A DNA stretch of 64,000 nt from Synechococcus sp. BIOS-E4-1 (GCF_014279995.1 NZ_CP047935.1:2253494-2317493), one strand, 5' to 3'; numbered from the stretch's first letter, positions 44,654 to 55,076 are shown. A program made the numbers and translations. The notes: generated by a model from the sequence alone, not told the origin.

Positions 44654-46045
44654 TCAGCGTTTGCGGCGTGAATCGATCTGCAGCAGATCACGCACCCTCT
44701 GCACCTGACTGGCCAGCTGTGGATCAGTGCCGAGCTTCTTCTCCACCTGCTGGATGGCATACATCACCGTGGTGTGATCCTTTCCACCGAAGGTTTCACC
44801 AATCCGCGGCAAACTGAGCCCGGTGCCCTGCCGCATCAGGAACATGCCCACCTGCCGTGCCTGACTGACCGCTCGTCGACGACTGCTGCTGCGCATGTCA
44901 TCCGCAGTGACACCGAAGACCTCCGACACCTTGTCGATCACCTGCTGAGGTGTGACGTCGACACCCTGACCGCTGGGATCCAGCATGGGCGCGACCGATT
45001 CAACCGTCATCGGCATTCCGGTGATCGAGGAGAAAGCGACTGCCCTGGTCAGCGCACCCTCCAGTTCGCGGATGTTGGAGGTGAAACGACCGGAGATGTA
45101 CTGGATCAGATCCCTTGGCAGGGAAACACGTTCCTGTTCCGCCTTTTTCTGAAGAATCGCCATGCGCGTTTCCAGGTCCGGGGCCTGGATGTCAGCGATC
45201 AAACCCATGGAGAAGCGCGAGATCAGACGTTCCTGCAGTCGGGGGATCTGGCTTGGGGGACGATCGCTGGCAATCACAATCTGTCGACCTGCCTCATGCA
45301 GCGCGTTGAAGGTATGGAAGAACTCTTCCTGGGTGTATTCCTTTCCCTCGATGAACTGAATATCGTCAACAAGGATGAGATCAGCGGCCCGGTAACGATC
45401 GCGAAAGGCCTGCATGCCGTCTTTACGGATCGCCACGATCAGGTCGTTGGTGAAGGTCTCGGTGGAGACGTAAAACACCTTGGCCTCAGGATCGATCTCG
45501 AGGCGGTAATGGCCGATGGCCTGCATGAGGTGGGTCTTGCCGAGGCCGACCCCTCCACAGATGAACAGCGGATTGAATTCGCGACCAGGGGCCTCGGCAA
45601 CAGCGAGGGCAGCGGCATGGGCCATGCGGCTGTTGGGCCCCACGACAAATCGGTTGAACACGTATCGCATGTTCAGCCCGGGCAGACGACGAGGCGCCTT
45701 CTTCGCTGGGGTTGGCGGCGCCAGCGGAGCCGGCACCGCTGCTGCTGAAGCTGCCGCCGTGACAGCTGCAGGCACCGAGCCTGCCTGGAGGTCCTCAGCA
45801 TCACGCGCCAGAACTGCCACCGTCACTGGTTGACCGATGATTTCACCGGCCACCTCAGCAATGGTGCTCGCGTAGTTCTTGCGCAACCAGTTGCTGGCAA
45901 AGCTGTTGGGCGCCAGCAATGTGAGAGTCCCCTCCCTGAATCCGCTGCACTGGGCAGGGCGGATCCAGGTCTCGAAGGTCGGCTTGCTGAGGTTGCTCTG
46001 AAGGGCCTGCTGAACCTTGCTCCAAAGCTCACTGCCCGTCAGCAC
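44654..46045 (-). CDS. dnaA: chromosomal replication initiator DnaA
   Basis: 463 residues from GTG 46045, chosen because GGAGG lies 5 bases before it and the protein then starts [16 protein letters not shown] as in other cyanobacterial DnaAs; an ATG at 46081 would add 12 unlike residues. Domain I (about 1-75), Ala/Pro linker, AAA+ domain with Walker [10 protein letters not shown] and Walker [10 protein letters not shown], and domain IV with [17 protein letters not shown] and [11 protein letters not shown]. Binds oriC and opens DNA. Divergent from the htrA gene. Confidence 0.96.
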   Translation of the reverse strand: MLTGSELWSKVQQALQSNLSKPTFETWIRPAQCSGFREGTLTLLAPNSFASNWLRKNYASTIAEVAGEIIGQPVTVAVLARDAEDLQAGSVPAAVTAAASAAAVPAPLAPPTPAKKAPRRLPGLNMRYVFNRFVVGPNSRMAHAAALAVAEAPGREFNPLFICGGVGLGKTHLMQAIGHYRLEIDPEAKVFYVSTETFTNDLIVAIRKDGMQAFRDRYRAADLILVDDIQFIEGKEYTQEEFFHTFNALHEAGRQIVIASDRPPSQIPRLQERLISRFSMGLIADIQAPDLETRMAILQKKAEQERVSLPRDLIQYISGRFTSNIRELEGALTRAVAFSSITGMPMTVESVAPMLDPSGQGVDVTPQQVIDKVSEVFGVTADDMRSSSRRRAVSQARQVGMFLMRQGTGLSLPRIGETFGGKDHTTVMYAIQQVEKKLGTDPQLASQVQRVRDLLQIDSRRKR

Positions 46046-46134
46046 TGCATCCTCCGGTTCACGGTGGCTGAATCTACGCACCTCAGGCCGATCAGTCCGT
46101 CTTTAATGAGGTGCTGACGACATCACACATCTTC

Positions 46135-47295
46135 ATGGCCTCCGCCATCCAGCGCCCCCTGCAGCGAGCACTCATGCTCATCGGCGTCGGCCTCATCGGC
46201 TCAAGTCTCAGCGGCTGCGGAACCGCCTGGAAACAGCGGATCGGACTGGAGCAGGCCCCTGCCAGCGACCCATTGCCGGAGGTGAGCGATGGGCCCCGCT
46301 CAGCGCCCCTTCAACCGGGGAAAAACATCATTGTTGAAGCTGTGGATCGGGTTGGTCCCTCAGTGGTGCGGATCGACACGGTGAAGCGCGTGGTCAATCC
46401 GCTTGGCAATTTGTTCGGCGGCAGAGCACCGATCCAGCAGCAGGCAGGCCAGGGATCCGGATTCATCACCCGTTCCGATGGCCTGATCTTCACGAACGCA
46501 CACGTTGTGGAGGGTGCGGATCAGGTCTCGGTGACGCTGCCGGACGGTCGCAGCTTCAGCGGTCGCGTTCTCGGCAGCGACCCACTCACGGACATCGCTG
46601 TGGTGCGTGTGGTTGCCGACAAACTGCCGGTCGCTCCCCTCGGTAATTCCAACAATCTCAACCCCGGGGAATGGGCCATCGCCATCGGCAATCCCCTCGG
46701 CCTCAACAACACGGTGACTGCTGGGATCATCAGCGCCGTGGATCGAACCAACGCCATCGGAGAGGGGCAGAGAGTGCCTTACATCCAGACGGATGCCGCC
46801 GTGAATCCAGGCAACAGCGGCGGGCCGCTGATCAATGCCGCTGGCCAGGTGATCGGGATTAACACCGCTATCAAAAAGGCCCCCGGAGCCGGCCTGAGTT
46901 TTGCCATCCCGATCAATCTGGCCAAGCGGATCGCCCAGCAGATCATCAGCACCGGCCAGGCGTCTCACCCCTTCATCGGTGTGCGGCTCCAGAGCCTGAC
47001 ACCCCAGCTCGCCAAGGAGATCAACGCCGCTGCCAACAGCAATCTGTGCAAAGTGCCTGAATTGAATGGTGTGGTGGTGATCGAAGTGGTGGAGAACAGC
47101 CCTGCAGCGGCGGGCGGGATCCGCCCCTGTGACCTGATCCGAGAAGTGAACGGCACCAAAGTGCAGGACCCTTCCCAGGTGCAGTTGGCCGTCGACCGGG
47201 GGCGCGTCGGCCAGGCCATGCCCATCCTTGTGGAGCGCGATGGTGACAGCATCGAGCTAACTGTGAAACCCGAGGAACTTCCCCGACAGCAGTGA
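46135..47295 (+). CDS. HtrA/Deg-family serine protease, lipoprotein
   Basis: 386 residues from ATG 46135. N-terminal lipobox LSGC after a hydrophobic stretch anchors it in the membrane. Catalytic His in TNAHVV, Asp in LTDIAVVRV and Ser in NPGNSGGPLI; a single PDZ domain (about 285-380; VVVIEVVENSPAAAGGIRPC). It would degrade misfolded periplasmic or lumenal proteins. Divergent from dnaA; 20 bases upstream of the DUF2064 gene. Confidence 0.94.
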   Translation: MASAIQRPLQRALMLIGVGLIGSSLSGCGTAWKQRIGLEQAPASDPLPEVSDGPRSAPLQPGKNIIVEAVDRVGPSVVRIDTVKRVVNPLGNLFGGRAPIQQQAGQGSGFITRSDGLIFTNAHVVEGADQVSVTLPDGRSFSGRVLGSDPLTDIAVVRVVADKLPVAPLGNSNNLNPGEWAIAIGNPLGLNNTVTAGIISAVDRTNAIGEGQRVPYIQTDAAVNPGNSGGPLINAAGQVIGINTAIKKAPGAGLSFAIPINLAKRIAQQIISTGQASHPFIGVRLQSLTPQLAKEINAAANSNLCKVPELNGVVVIEVVENSPAAAGGIRPCDLIREVNGTKVQDPSQVQLAVDRGRVGQAMPILVERDGDSIELTVKPEELPRQQ

Positions 47296-47314
47296 TCCTT
47301 TGCGGGCTGATCCG

Positions 47315-47941
47315 ATGAGCAAGCCCATTCTGGTGGTGATGACCCGCTGGCCTGCCAGCGGGCGCTGCAAACGTCGCCTTGCAAGCACGCTTGGTTGCGC
47401 GCAAGCGGCAGGGATACAGGCTCGGCTGATCAGTCACACCCTGGCGGTGGCCCAAGATCTCGCCAGGGATGGCACGCTGCGGCTGCACATCGCCGTCAGC
47501 GGTGCTGGACCTCGAGCCAGGCGCCGCTGGCTGGCCTCAGTTCCTGAAGCCAGCATCAGCACACAGGGGCGAGGAGACCTTGGCAACCGCATGCGCAGGG
47601 AGGTGCTGCGGGCACGTTCGGTTGATCGCACTGCTCCGGTCATCCTGATCGGCACGGATCTCCCCGACCTGGCTGCAAGAGATCTGATCAGGGCACTCGA
47701 GCTCCTGCGCCACTCACCACTGGTGATCGGACCGTCACGGGATGGTGGCTACTGGCTGTTCGGTCTTGGAGCAACGGCACCGGGAGCACCGCGCTGGCCC
47801 TTTCATTCGATCCCGTGGGGTGGCGACCAGGTCTTCCTCCTCACCTGGCAGCGAGCCTGCGAGCGCGGTCTGGCACCCGCACAGCTCGACGCGCGCAATG
47901 ACATCGACCAACTCGAGGATCTGGAGGCATGGTTGGCATGA
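47315..47941 (+). CDS. DUF2064 glycosyltransferase-A-fold protein (TIGR04282)
   Basis: 208 residues from ATG 47315. KPILVVMTRWPASGRCKRRL and VILIGTDLPDLAARDLIRAL plus GPSRDGGYWLFGLG are the TIGR04282 pattern, a nucleotide-sugar-transferase-like fold usually paired with the TIGR04283 protein that follows. Its stop overlaps the next start (ATGA at 47938-47941). Reaction not known. Confidence 0.88.
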   Translation: MSKPILVVMTRWPASGRCKRRLASTLGCAQAAGIQARLISHTLAVAQDLARDGTLRLHIAVSGAGPRARRRWLASVPEASISTQGRGDLGNRMRREVLRARSVDRTAPVILIGTDLPDLAARDLIRALELLRHSPLVIGPSRDGGYWLFGLGATAPGAPRWPFHSIPWGGDQVFLLTWQRACERGLAPAQLDARNDIDQLEDLEAWLA

Positions 47942-48663
47942 ACAGATCAGCGACGCTGAGTGTGGTGATTCCCTGCCTCAATGAGGCAGCACGGCTGCCA
48001 TTGCTGCTGGCCGACCTGCAGCGCTGTGGGAGCGAACTGGAGATCCTGCTGGCCGATGGGGGCAGCAGCGATGCCACGCCGGAGATTGCGAGCCTGACAG
48101 GTGCTCAGCTGATCACGGTTCATCCCTGTGGCCGTGGCCGTCAATTGCGTGCCGCAGCGGCTCAGGCAGGTGGCGAATGGTTGCTGTTCCTGCATGCGGA
48201 CAGTCGTCTGCCCCTTCAATGGTTCAGTTCGGTCAGCCCGCTGCTGCAAACCTCTGCTGCAGCCGCTGCAGCCTGGTATTTCGATTTTCAAATCAACCCC
48301 TCCACTGCGGCGCGACGTCTGCTCGAGCAAGCCGTGGCTTTGCGCAGCCGCTGGCTGCAGCGTCCCTACGGCGATCAGGGACTGTTGCTGCATCGCGAGC
48401 TTTATGACCGTTGCGGCGGCTTTGCCGAGCTGCCGCTGATGGAGGATCTGGATCTCGTGGAGCGCCTGAGCTGCATCGCTGATCTCAGGCGCATCGGCCT
48501 GCCTCTGACCACCGATGGCCGTCGCTGGCAGAGCGACGGTGTGTTGCGTCGCAGCTGGCGCAATGCACGACTGCGCAGGCGCTGGAAACAGGGCGAGTCC
48601 GCGGAGCGGCTAGCCGAGGCTTACTACGGAACTCAGTTGGCGTACCAGAAGCCACAGCGGTGA
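47938..48663 (+). CDS. family-2 glycosyltransferase (TIGR04283)
   Basis: 241 residues from ATG 47938, which overlaps the previous stop. LSVVIPCLNEAARLPLLLAD is the N-terminal GT2 motif, LADGGSSDATPEIA the nucleotide-binding part and LHADSRLP the DxD-like site. It acts with the DUF2064 gene just upstream. Substrate unknown. The last 31 bases overlap the convergent GNAT gene. Confidence 0.88.
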   Translation: MNRSATLSVVIPCLNEAARLPLLLADLQRCGSELEILLADGGSSDATPEIASLTGAQLITVHPCGRGRQLRAAAAQAGGEWLLFLHADSRLPLQWFSSVSPLLQTSAAAAAAWYFDFQINPSTAARRLLEQAVALRSRWLQRPYGDQGLLLHRELYDRCGGFAELPLMEDLDLVERLSCIADLRRIGLPLTTDGRRWQSDGVLRRSWRNARLRRRWKQGESAERLAEAYYGTQLAYQKPQR

Positions 48664-49247
48664 CCGTTGGGCTCAAGGTCCCAACCCAGGCGTTTGTAGA
48701 AGGGCAGGACCCCTGGATCGGCGAACAACGTGGCGCGTTCAGTCCCGAGTGCTCGCAGAGCATCGAGGATGTAATCCATCAGCTGACTGCCGAGCCCCGA
48801 GCCCTGATACAGGGGGTGAACAGCAACATCCCAGATGGTCGCCTCGAGCACCCCATCGCCTGTACAGCGTGCGAAGCCCACAAGGCGTGGGATCCTGGCA
48901 TCGTGACGCCAGAGACCGACTCGAATCAGGCTGTTATCGAGAGCCTTGCGAACCCGTCGTACAGGTCGCCGGCTCCAGCCCACCGCCTCGAGCAGCTGCT
49001 CCAGCTCCACCAAATCAAACGGACGATGCTGGCTGAACACCAGAGTGAGCTGGCTGGCAGGGGTCGCACACAGCTTCGCCTGATCGCCGTACATCACTTG
49101 CAGTGTCTCTGGCGTTAGGGAAGGGTCGTCGATCACTGACGATGCTGCAGTGTCACGATCCTGGCGCACGGAAGGCGCAGAGGACGGCAAGGTGGATGGG
49201 CAAGTTCTGCGCCGATGCCTGCGAATCAACTGCTGATTGCTGTACAT
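48633..49247 (-). CDS. GNAT-family N-acetyltransferase
   Basis: The conserved part covers about 160 residues: WDVAVHPLYQGSGLGSQLMD is the acetyl-CoA loop (Q-x-x-G-x-G), followed by ATLFADPGVLPFYKRLGW. The N-terminus is uncertain: ATG 49247 is taken, but a GTG near 49167 would avoid overlap with the divergent hydrolase gene. It resembles chloroplast/cyanobacterial GNATs; the substrate is not known. Confidence 0.82.
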   Translation of the reverse strand: MYSNQQLIRRHRRRTCPSTLPSSAPSVRQDRDTAASSVIDDPSLTPETLQVMYGDQAKLCATPASQLTLVFSQHRPFDLVELEQLLEAVGWSRRPVRRVRKALDNSLIRVGLWRHDARIPRLVGFARCTGDGVLEATIWDVAVHPLYQGSGLGSQLMDYILDALRALGTERATLFADPGVLPFYKRLGWDLEPNGHRCGFWYAN

Positions 49248-49970
49248 GGGTGGCTTTTGAGCAAGCAGGTCTGGTCGCCTTTCGCCGCATGCTGGAAAGA
49301 GCGACACCCAGAGATCGAGCTGTGGTGCCCTGATCTGCCCGGCTTCGGGGATGCGGAGCGCCCCTCAGGACTGCTTCCCAACCTGTCGGCCTACGGCCGC
49401 TGGCTGGCGGAGGAAGCCGTTTACAGGGCAGAGGGGCGACCGTTCGTGCTGTTGGGCCACTCCCTTGGCGGCAGTGTGGTCCTGCATGCCGAAGCACATC
49501 TGCGACAACAGCAACAGCCAGGATTGATGGGCGTTGTTCTGCTGGCAGCTGGAGGAGGGATCTATCAGCCGCGACCGTTTCGTCGACTGCGCAGCTTCGG
49601 GAAGCTGATTCTGGAGCTGCGTCCCGATGCCCTTGCCCAGCTACCGGCTCCCATAGGAGCGCTGGGACCGTTCAAGGCCGAGCGGCGGGCGGCCCGCGGA
49701 CTGCTGGTCAACAGCACCAGCCGGGGCGCGGTTCGGGATCTGCCTGGATTGGTGGCGAATCTGGGAGTCGAAAGCCTCTGGATCAGTGGAGACAACGATC
49801 AGGTGATGGAGCCTGGCTACGTGCGCCATCTTGCGGCGTACAGCCCTGGTCACGACTACCGCCAAATCAATGGGTGTGGCCATCTGCCCATGCGAGAAAA
49901 GCCCGAGGTTCTGAGCGACATCCTCTCCAGCTGGGTTGAGGATCAGAGCTTGGCAAGGCCCCGTTCCTGA
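49215..49970 (+). CDS. alpha/beta-hydrolase
   Basis: 251 residues. LLIAVHGWLLSKQVWSPFA is the oxyanion region, LLGHSLGGSVVLHAEAHL has the nucleophile Ser in GHSLGG, ISGDNDQV holds the Asp and CGHLPMREKP the His. Cytoplasmic; no substrate can be given. Its 3' end overlaps the convergent ABC transporter gene by 28 bases. Confidence 0.87.
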   Translation: MPANQLLIAVHGWLLSKQVWSPFAACWKERHPEIELWCPDLPGFGDAERPSGLLPNLSAYGRWLAEEAVYRAEGRPFVLLGHSLGGSVVLHAEAHLRQQQQPGLMGVVLLAAGGGIYQPRPFRRLRSFGKLILELRPDALAQLPAPIGALGPFKAERRAARGLLVNSTSRGAVRDLPGLVANLGVESLWISGDNDQVMEPGYVRHLAAYSPGHDYRQINGCGHLPMREKPEVLSDILSSWVEDQSLARPRS

Positions 49971-51784
49971 AGCTCGGCGAGTTCGGCGTAGAGACCGCCT
50001 TGCGCACGCAATTGCAGGTGGGTTCCCTGCTCAATCAAACGACCACGTCGCAAAACGAGAATCCGATCCGCTGCTTCAACGGTGGCTAGACGGTGAGCAA
50101 TCACCACGGCGGTTCGTCGTTCCAACAAGCGGTCGAGATCACTCTGCAGGGTTGCTTCAGTGGAAGGATCCATGAAGGCGGTGGCCTCGTCCATCACGAG
50201 GACATTGGGATTGCGGATCGCCACGCGGGCAACCGCGAGCAGCTGGCGTTCACCGGAGCTGAGGTTGCCCCCACGCTCTCGCAGTTCTGTGTCCAGCCCC
50301 TGAGGAAGCCTCCCAAGCAAGGAGTTGAGGCCGAGATTCCTACAAACCTCCTTGAGCTGCTTGTCATCGATTTCCTGATCGAGACGAAGGTTGTCGCCGA
50401 CGCTGCCACTGAACAGAAAGGTGTCCTGCAGAACCACCCCTAGCTGGCGACGGAGATCTGGCAGAGAGAGGCTGCGGATGTCGCGTCCATCGAGAAGAAT
50501 GCGTCCCTGCTGAGGTTCATAGAGCCTGCAAAGCAACCGGATCACGGTGGTCTTTCCTGAACCGGTGGGGCCCACCAGAGCCACATGTTCACCGGGAGCA
50601 AGCCTGAAGCTCAGATCCTGAAGAATCGGCTCATCAGCTCGATAGGCGAAGTGAACGCCTTCAAACACCACTTCACCGCGCGACGAGGGCATCACCTGAA
50701 GCGAAGCGGACAACCCCTCAGCTTCGGATTCCTGCGTTTTGGCAGGGCCCGCAAGAGTGTGATCCCGGATTTCCAGTGGCTCCTCGAGCAGTTCTCCGAT
50801 GCGCTCAACAGCGGTCAAACCACCCTGAATCTGAGTGAAACGCTCGGCCATCTGCCGCAGTGGATCAAACAGTCTTTGCGAAAAAAGAATGAACGTTGTG
50901 AGGATGCCCAGCCCCATTGCCCCGGAGGTGACCATCCAGCCCCCCAGAGCGAGCACAATCGCCACCGCACCAAGGGAAACCCACTCCAGAAATGCGGAGA
51001 TGCTGCTGTCAAACAAAATCGTTCCATTCACCGCCTCGCGATAAGCCAGGCCGGTTCGTTGGAAACGGGCTCCGTTGAGGGCCTCACGACGGAACATCTG
51101 AACCACGTCCAGACCCTGCAGATTTTCCTGAAAATCTGCGTTCAGCTGTGAAAGTTCCTCACGCACCCGGTAGTTCGCTTTGCGGTAGCGCGCCTGCAGC
51201 CAGAGCACAACCAGGGTCACAGGAACCTGGGACACGAGCAGCAGAAGCCCGAGTCGCCATTCGATCAGCAACATGGCCACCGCGATCACGGTGAGCGTGA
51301 CCAGATCGCTCAACACACCAACAGCCCCGCTGCCGAACACCTCAGCCAATGCATCGACATCACTGGTGAGACGCGTGAGCAACTTGCCCACAGGCATGCG
51401 GTCATGGAACCGCAGGGAGAGATCCATCGCATGGGCGAAGAGATCACGACGAATTCTGGCCGTGAGTCGCTGTCCCACCGATTGGATGTTGTAGGTCTGC
51501 ACTCCTGTCAGAGCCAGACGCACCAGCACGGAAACCAGTAATGCCGCAATGATCAGCCGGATCGCCAACGTGCTGTCCAGCGGCTGAAGAATTGGAGCGA
51601 CGGCCTCATTGGTGACTCCCGACATGGTGCGCAGAATCGAGATGGCCTGACCGACAAGCAGCGGCTGGATCGCGCCGGCGAGCGCAACCGGAATCAGCAG
51701 AACCAGGGTGAGCAAGAGACGACGACGGTCGCGTCCGAGGTAACGCCCCAGCCGACTGATGCGCTGAAAATCGGAACCGGCCAT
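49943..51784 (-). CDS. ABC exporter, fused permease-ATPase
   Basis: 613 residues: six helices in residues ~20-320 (type-1 exporter fold) then an ATPase with Walker A GPTGSGKTTVIRLL, Q-loop, signature LSSGERQLLAVARVA and Walker B VLVMDEAT. Sav1866/MsbA-like half-transporter that would work as a dimer for lipid or drug export. Its start overlaps the hisG stop (TGATG). Confidence 0.92.
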   Translation of the reverse strand: MAGSDFQRISRLGRYLGRDRRRLLLTLVLLIPVALAGAIQPLLVGQAISILRTMSGVTNEAVAPILQPLDSTLAIRLIIAALLVSVLVRLALTGVQTYNIQSVGQRLTARIRRDLFAHAMDLSLRFHDRMPVGKLLTRLTSDVDALAEVFGSGAVGVLSDLVTLTVIAVAMLLIEWRLGLLLLVSQVPVTLVVLWLQARYRKANYRVREELSQLNADFQENLQGLDVVQMFRREALNGARFQRTGLAYREAVNGTILFDSSISAFLEWVSLGAVAIVLALGGWMVTSGAMGLGILTTFILFSQRLFDPLRQMAERFTQIQGGLTAVERIGELLEEPLEIRDHTLAGPAKTQESEAEGLSASLQVMPSSRGEVVFEGVHFAYRADEPILQDLSFRLAPGEHVALVGPTGSGKTTVIRLLCRLYEPQQGRILLDGRDIRSLSLPDLRRQLGVVLQDTFLFSGSVGDNLRLDQEIDDKQLKEVCRNLGLNSLLGRLPQGLDTELRERGGNLSSGERQLLAVARVAIRNPNVLVMDEATAFMDPSTEATLQSDLDRLLERRTAVVIAHRLATVEAADRILVLRRGRLIEQGTHLQLRAQGGLYAELAELQERGLAKL

Positions 51785-52449
51785 CAGGTCGTGCTCACGA
51801 GCTCCCTCCTGGGAGCATCCATCGCTTCGATGACCTGTTGCAGCTCTCCCTGATCCAAACGCAGCGAAAGCGGATGGCCCACAAGTCGGGCGGTGGTGTG
51901 GAAGAGGTCCTCAATCGCCACCAGACCGTTGTCTTTGAGGGTTCGCCCTGTGGCGACCAGATCCACAATCGCTTCGGCGATCCCCGTGATCGGACCGAGC
52001 TCCACGGATCCGGTGAGATGCACCAGCTCAACGGGAAGATCGATCGAATCGAAATACTGTCGGGCACAGCGGGTGAATTTGCTGGCCACCCGGCAATGGG
52101 GAGGAAGGTCGGTGGCCCTTCGATAACCGCTGCTGGACTTCACGGCGACGGACATGCGGCAGCCGCCGAAACCGAGATCGACCAGATGCGCAACAGGCAT
52201 CTGGTGCTCACGCAACACGTCGTACCCGACCACTCCAAGCTGGGCCTGTCCGTAAGCGACGTAAACCGGCACATCTCCGTTTCGGACCAGTAGAGCTCTG
52301 GCGCGGCCGCATACCGAAGGAACCATCAGCTGACGGTTGTCGGGATCGAGCACGGCCGAAAAATCGAGACCGGCAAGCCTGAACCGTTCCACGGAGTCCC
52401 GCAGCAGAGCGCCCTTGGCCAGTGCAACGGTGATCATGGAAGCTTGCAT
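51784..52449 (-). CDS. hisG: ATP phosphoribosyltransferase, short form
   Basis: 221 residues. [20 protein letters not shown] at the start, [20 protein letters not shown] and [20 protein letters not shown] (PRPP-binding region) identify HisG. At this length it lacks the C-terminal regulatory domain, so it needs HisZ, not seen in the window. First step of histidine synthesis. The exporter gene overlaps its stop. Confidence 0.95.
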   Translation of the reverse strand: MQASMITVALAKGALLRDSVERFRLAGLDFSAVLDPDNRQLMVPSVCGRARALLVRNGDVPVYVAYGQAQLGVVGYDVLREHQMPVAHLVDLGFGGCRMSVAVKSSSGYRRATDLPPHCRVASKFTRCARQYFDSIDLPVELVHLTGSVELGPITGIAEAIVDLVATGRTLKDNGLVAIEDLFHTTARLVGHPLSLRLDQGELQQVIEAMDAPRRELVSTT

Positions 52450-52466
52450 CGCTCAAAACTTTAACG

Positions 52467-53231
52467 ATGGGTCACGCCTGTCAGAGCGACGGAATCGAGC
52501 CGCTTCCGGTCCTGGAGGACAACATCGTCTGGATCTGGGCAAGGGGCCAGGACGCTGTGGTGGTCGATCCCTCCGTAGCCGAACCCGTGGCCGAGTGGCT
52601 GGTGGAGCGACAGCTGACCCTCAGGGCCGTTCTTCAGACCCATCACCATGCGGACCACATCGGCGGCACTCCCGATCTGTTGCGTCAGTGGCCGACAGCC
52701 GCGGTGATCGCGGCCGCCGCCGACCGGACAAGGATTCCCTTCCAGACGGTTTCGATTGAGCCGGACATGCAGCTGGAACTGCTGGGACAACCTGTCACGG
52801 TGATCGATGTGAAAGCGCACACCAGGGCACATCTGGCTTTTGTACTGCCTCAGGGCAGCTCCACGGACCATCCCACACCTGTGCTGTTCTGCGGAGACAC
52901 CCTCTTCGGCGCAGGCTGTGGGCGTCTGATGGAAGGATCACCCGAGGACATGCATCTGGCCCTGCAGCGTTTTGAGGATCTTCCTGACGAGACCCTCGTG
53001 CACTGCGCTCACGAATACACCGAGGCGAACCTGCGCTGGGCCCACGCCCTCAGACCGGATGACCAGGCCATTGCTGAACGCCTGAACAGCGTCAGTGAAC
53101 TGCGCAGACGTGGTGGCCTCTCCCTGCCCAGCACCATGGGAGAGGAGCGCCGCACCAACCTTTTCCTGAAAGCCTGCTCGGTGCAGGAGCTGCGGGACCT
53201 GAGGCTGCACAAGGACAGCTGGAGAGGCTGA
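52467..53231 (+). CDS. gloB: hydroxyacylglutathione hydrolase (glyoxalase II)-like
   Basis: 254 residues. [10 protein letters not shown] is the metallo-beta-lactamase zinc motif; [20 protein letters not shown] and [15 protein letters not shown] hold the remaining metal ligands typical of glyoxalase II. It hydrolyses S-lactoylglutathione in methylglyoxal detoxification, and the window also encodes glutathione reductase. Divergent from hisG by 17 bases. Confidence 0.92.
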   Translation: MGHACQSDGIEPLPVLEDNIVWIWARGQDAVVVDPSVAEPVAEWLVERQLTLRAVLQTHHHADHIGGTPDLLRQWPTAAVIAAAADRTRIPFQTVSIEPDMQLELLGQPVTVIDVKAHTRAHLAFVLPQGSSTDHPTPVLFCGDTLFGAGCGRLMEGSPEDMHLALQRFEDLPDETLVHCAHEYTEANLRWAHALRPDDQAIAERLNSVSELRRRGGLSLPSTMGEERRTNLFLKACSVQELRDLRLHKDSWRG

Positions 53232-53238
53232 TCAGCGC

Positions 53239-54318
53239 TCAGCTGGCACGGCTCAGCAGTGCACGACGCTGCGGATGCAGCAGAACGGACGACCCGGGCT
53301 GCAAACGCAGACGGCAGGTCTGACCACGCTGGTAGTCCTCGGTAAGAGGTCTCAGCAGTCGCAACTGACGGTCACCGCTCCTCACCCGGTACATCCAGCT
53401 GTGACCAAGGAACTCCCGACCCACCACTTCATCTTTCCCCTCGGAATCCTCGTGAAGTGTGATCGCTTCGGGCGCGACCAGAATCGTTGCCTCCTCGGGC
53501 AGGGAATCGGCCTGGAGATCACCGGGTCTCTCAAGGTCACCCAGGGGACAGCGCAGGCAGCCACCGGCGGCATCGTTCCAGACGGGCAGAACGTTGCGCT
53601 GCAGCACGAAGCTGCCCACGAAGGGCGTCGCAGGTGACTCCACCAGCTCCTTCGGACTGGCGCACTGATGCAGAAGCCCATCGCGCAGCACAGCCACCCG
53701 ACTGCAGATCGCCAGGGCCTCCTCAGGGTCATGGGTGACCAGAACACCGCTGGCGTTGCAGGCACTGAGAACGGATGGAAGTTCACTGCGCAGGCGCAGA
53801 CGCACCTCCACATCAAGGTTGGAGAAGGGTTCATCAAGCAGCACCACTGACGGTGCCGGCGCGAGGGCTCTTGCCAGAGCCAGACGTTGACGCTGTCCCC
53901 CTGAAAGTTCGTGGGGATAGCGCGCCCTCAACTCCTCCAGGCCCAGCAGCTCCAGCAGCCAGGCCGCCCGAGAACTGTCCTGCCCGCGGCGAAGACCGAA
54001 ACAGGTGTTGTCCCAGGCATTCAGATGGGGGAACAGGGCATAGTCCTGGAATACCATGCCCACTCCCCGGCGTTCAGCTGCCACCGAGAGCTGGGGGCTG
54101 GCCACCTCGCAGCCATGAAGGCGGATGCTGCCTCGGGTGGGGCGCTCGAAACCGGCGATCAGCCTCAGCAGTGTTGTCTTGCCGCAACCGGAGGGCCCCA
54201 GCAAACCCACCAGTTCTCCACTCTGCAGTCCGAGGTTGATGTCCTGGAGAGTCCAGTTAGCACCTGAAGTCACATAGCTGTGCCACAGACCGTCGATCTC
54301 GACCGGAAGGGACTCCAT
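53239..54318 (-). CDS. ABC transporter ATP-binding protein (iron(III)/FutC-like)
   Basis: 359 residues from ATG 54318. Walker A GPSGCGKTTLLRL, signature LSGGQRQRLALARALA, Walker B VVLLDEPFSN, H-loop THDPEEAL, then a C-terminal TOBE-like domain (about 260-355). The layout fits the Fbp/Fut iron or the polyamine/sulfate family; iron is a guess from the pattern. No permease or binding protein is adjacent. Head-to-head with ridA, 43 bases apart. Confidence 0.85.
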   Translation of the reverse strand: MESLPVEIDGLWHSYVTSGANWTLQDINLGLQSGELVGLLGPSGCGKTTLLRLIAGFERPTRGSIRLHGCEVASPQLSVAAERRGVGMVFQDYALFPHLNAWDNTCFGLRRGQDSSRAAWLLELLGLEELRARYPHELSGGQRQRLALARALAPAPSVVLLDEPFSNLDVEVRLRLRSELPSVLSACNASGVLVTHDPEEALAICSRVAVLRDGLLHQCASPKELVESPATPFVGSFVLQRNVLPVWNDAAGGCLRCPLGDLERPGDLQADSLPEEATILVAPEAITLHEDSEGKDEVVGREFLGHSWMYRVRSGDRQLRLLRPLTEDYQRGQTCRLRLQPGSSVLLHPQRRALLSRAS

Positions 54319-54361
54319 CGACACGAAGCGCGAAAATGCAGCCCCATTGTGATGCCCTTTC

Positions 54362-54760
54362 ATGACGACCACCACCCATCAGGCGGTCACCACCGCTGAG
54401 GCTCCGGCTCCGGTGGGGCCTTACAACCAGGCTGTCCAGGCTGGAGGATGGCTTTATTGTTCAGGCCAGATACCACTGGACCCCGCCACGGGTGAGATGG
54501 TGGGCGGCGGCGATGTGGAAGCAGAAACCAGGCAGGTGCTGCGCAATCTGCAAGCCGTGCTCAGCGCTGCCGGAACTGAGGCCGCCAAAGTGGTTCGCAC
54601 AACGGTGTACCTGGTTGATCTCGCCGACTTTCTGGCGGTCAATGCGATTTATGCCGAAATGTTCGGCAGCGGAGTGAGCCCTGCCAGGGCCTGCGTTCAG
54701 GTGGCTGCTCTGCCCAAGGGCTCGAAGGTGGAGATCGACTGCATTGCCTGGTTGGGATGA
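54362..54760 (+). CDS. ridA: RidA family enamine/imine deaminase
   Basis: 132 residues. APVGPYNQAVQAGGWLYCSG and ARACVQVAALPKGSKVEID (with the conserved Arg) are diagnostic. It hydrolyses reactive 2-aminoacrylate formed by PLP enzymes; trimeric, cytoplasmic. Downstream DUF3136 gene is on the same strand. Confidence 0.94.
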   Translation: MTTTTHQAVTTAEAPAPVGPYNQAVQAGGWLYCSGQIPLDPATGEMVGGGDVEAETRQVLRNLQAVLSAAGTEAAKVVRTTVYLVDLADFLAVNAIYAEMFGSGVSPARACVQVAALPKGSKVEIDCIAWLG

Positions 54761-54807
54761 AGCGATCCCACGGTTTCATAGGTTAAGAGATGCACCGAGC
54801 GACCTTC

Positions 54808-55035
54808 ATGGCCCAGGCCAAGCTGACCATCGGCGAACTGGAAGCGGGCTATCCCTTGTATTGCAAGGCATTACGACGGCTTCTCAAGGAGGGGCGTGAG
54901 GTGAAGGACATTGAAAAAACAGTTTGCTGGGGCCATCTGGAGACCCTGAACCGCTGCCTGCCTGGTCGCTACAAGGCGCCCTCTTACCTGATGGCGCTGA
55001 TCCGACGCGACCTGGAGCAGCCCAGCCCCGGGTAG
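54808..55035 (+). CDS. DUF3136 protein
   Basis: 75 residues from ATG 54808 (an earlier ATG at 54790 adds six residues). KLTIGELEAGYPLYCKALRR and CWGHLETLNRCLPGRYKAPS are the hallmarks of this short picocyanobacterial family, function unknown. Two Cys in the second half. Confidence 0.82.
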   Translation: MAQAKLTIGELEAGYPLYCKALRRLLKEGREVKDIEKTVCWGHLETLNRCLPGRYKAPSYLMALIRRDLEQPSPG

Positions 55036-55076
55036 GCCTTGCTTCGGCAAGCCGTGCAGAGCAGCGCTTCTTTGGC

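Noticed and set aside
44774-45748. Long plus-strand frame of 324 codons
   Set aside because: It is antisense to dnaA, whose domains are all clear; composition is that of a shadow frame.
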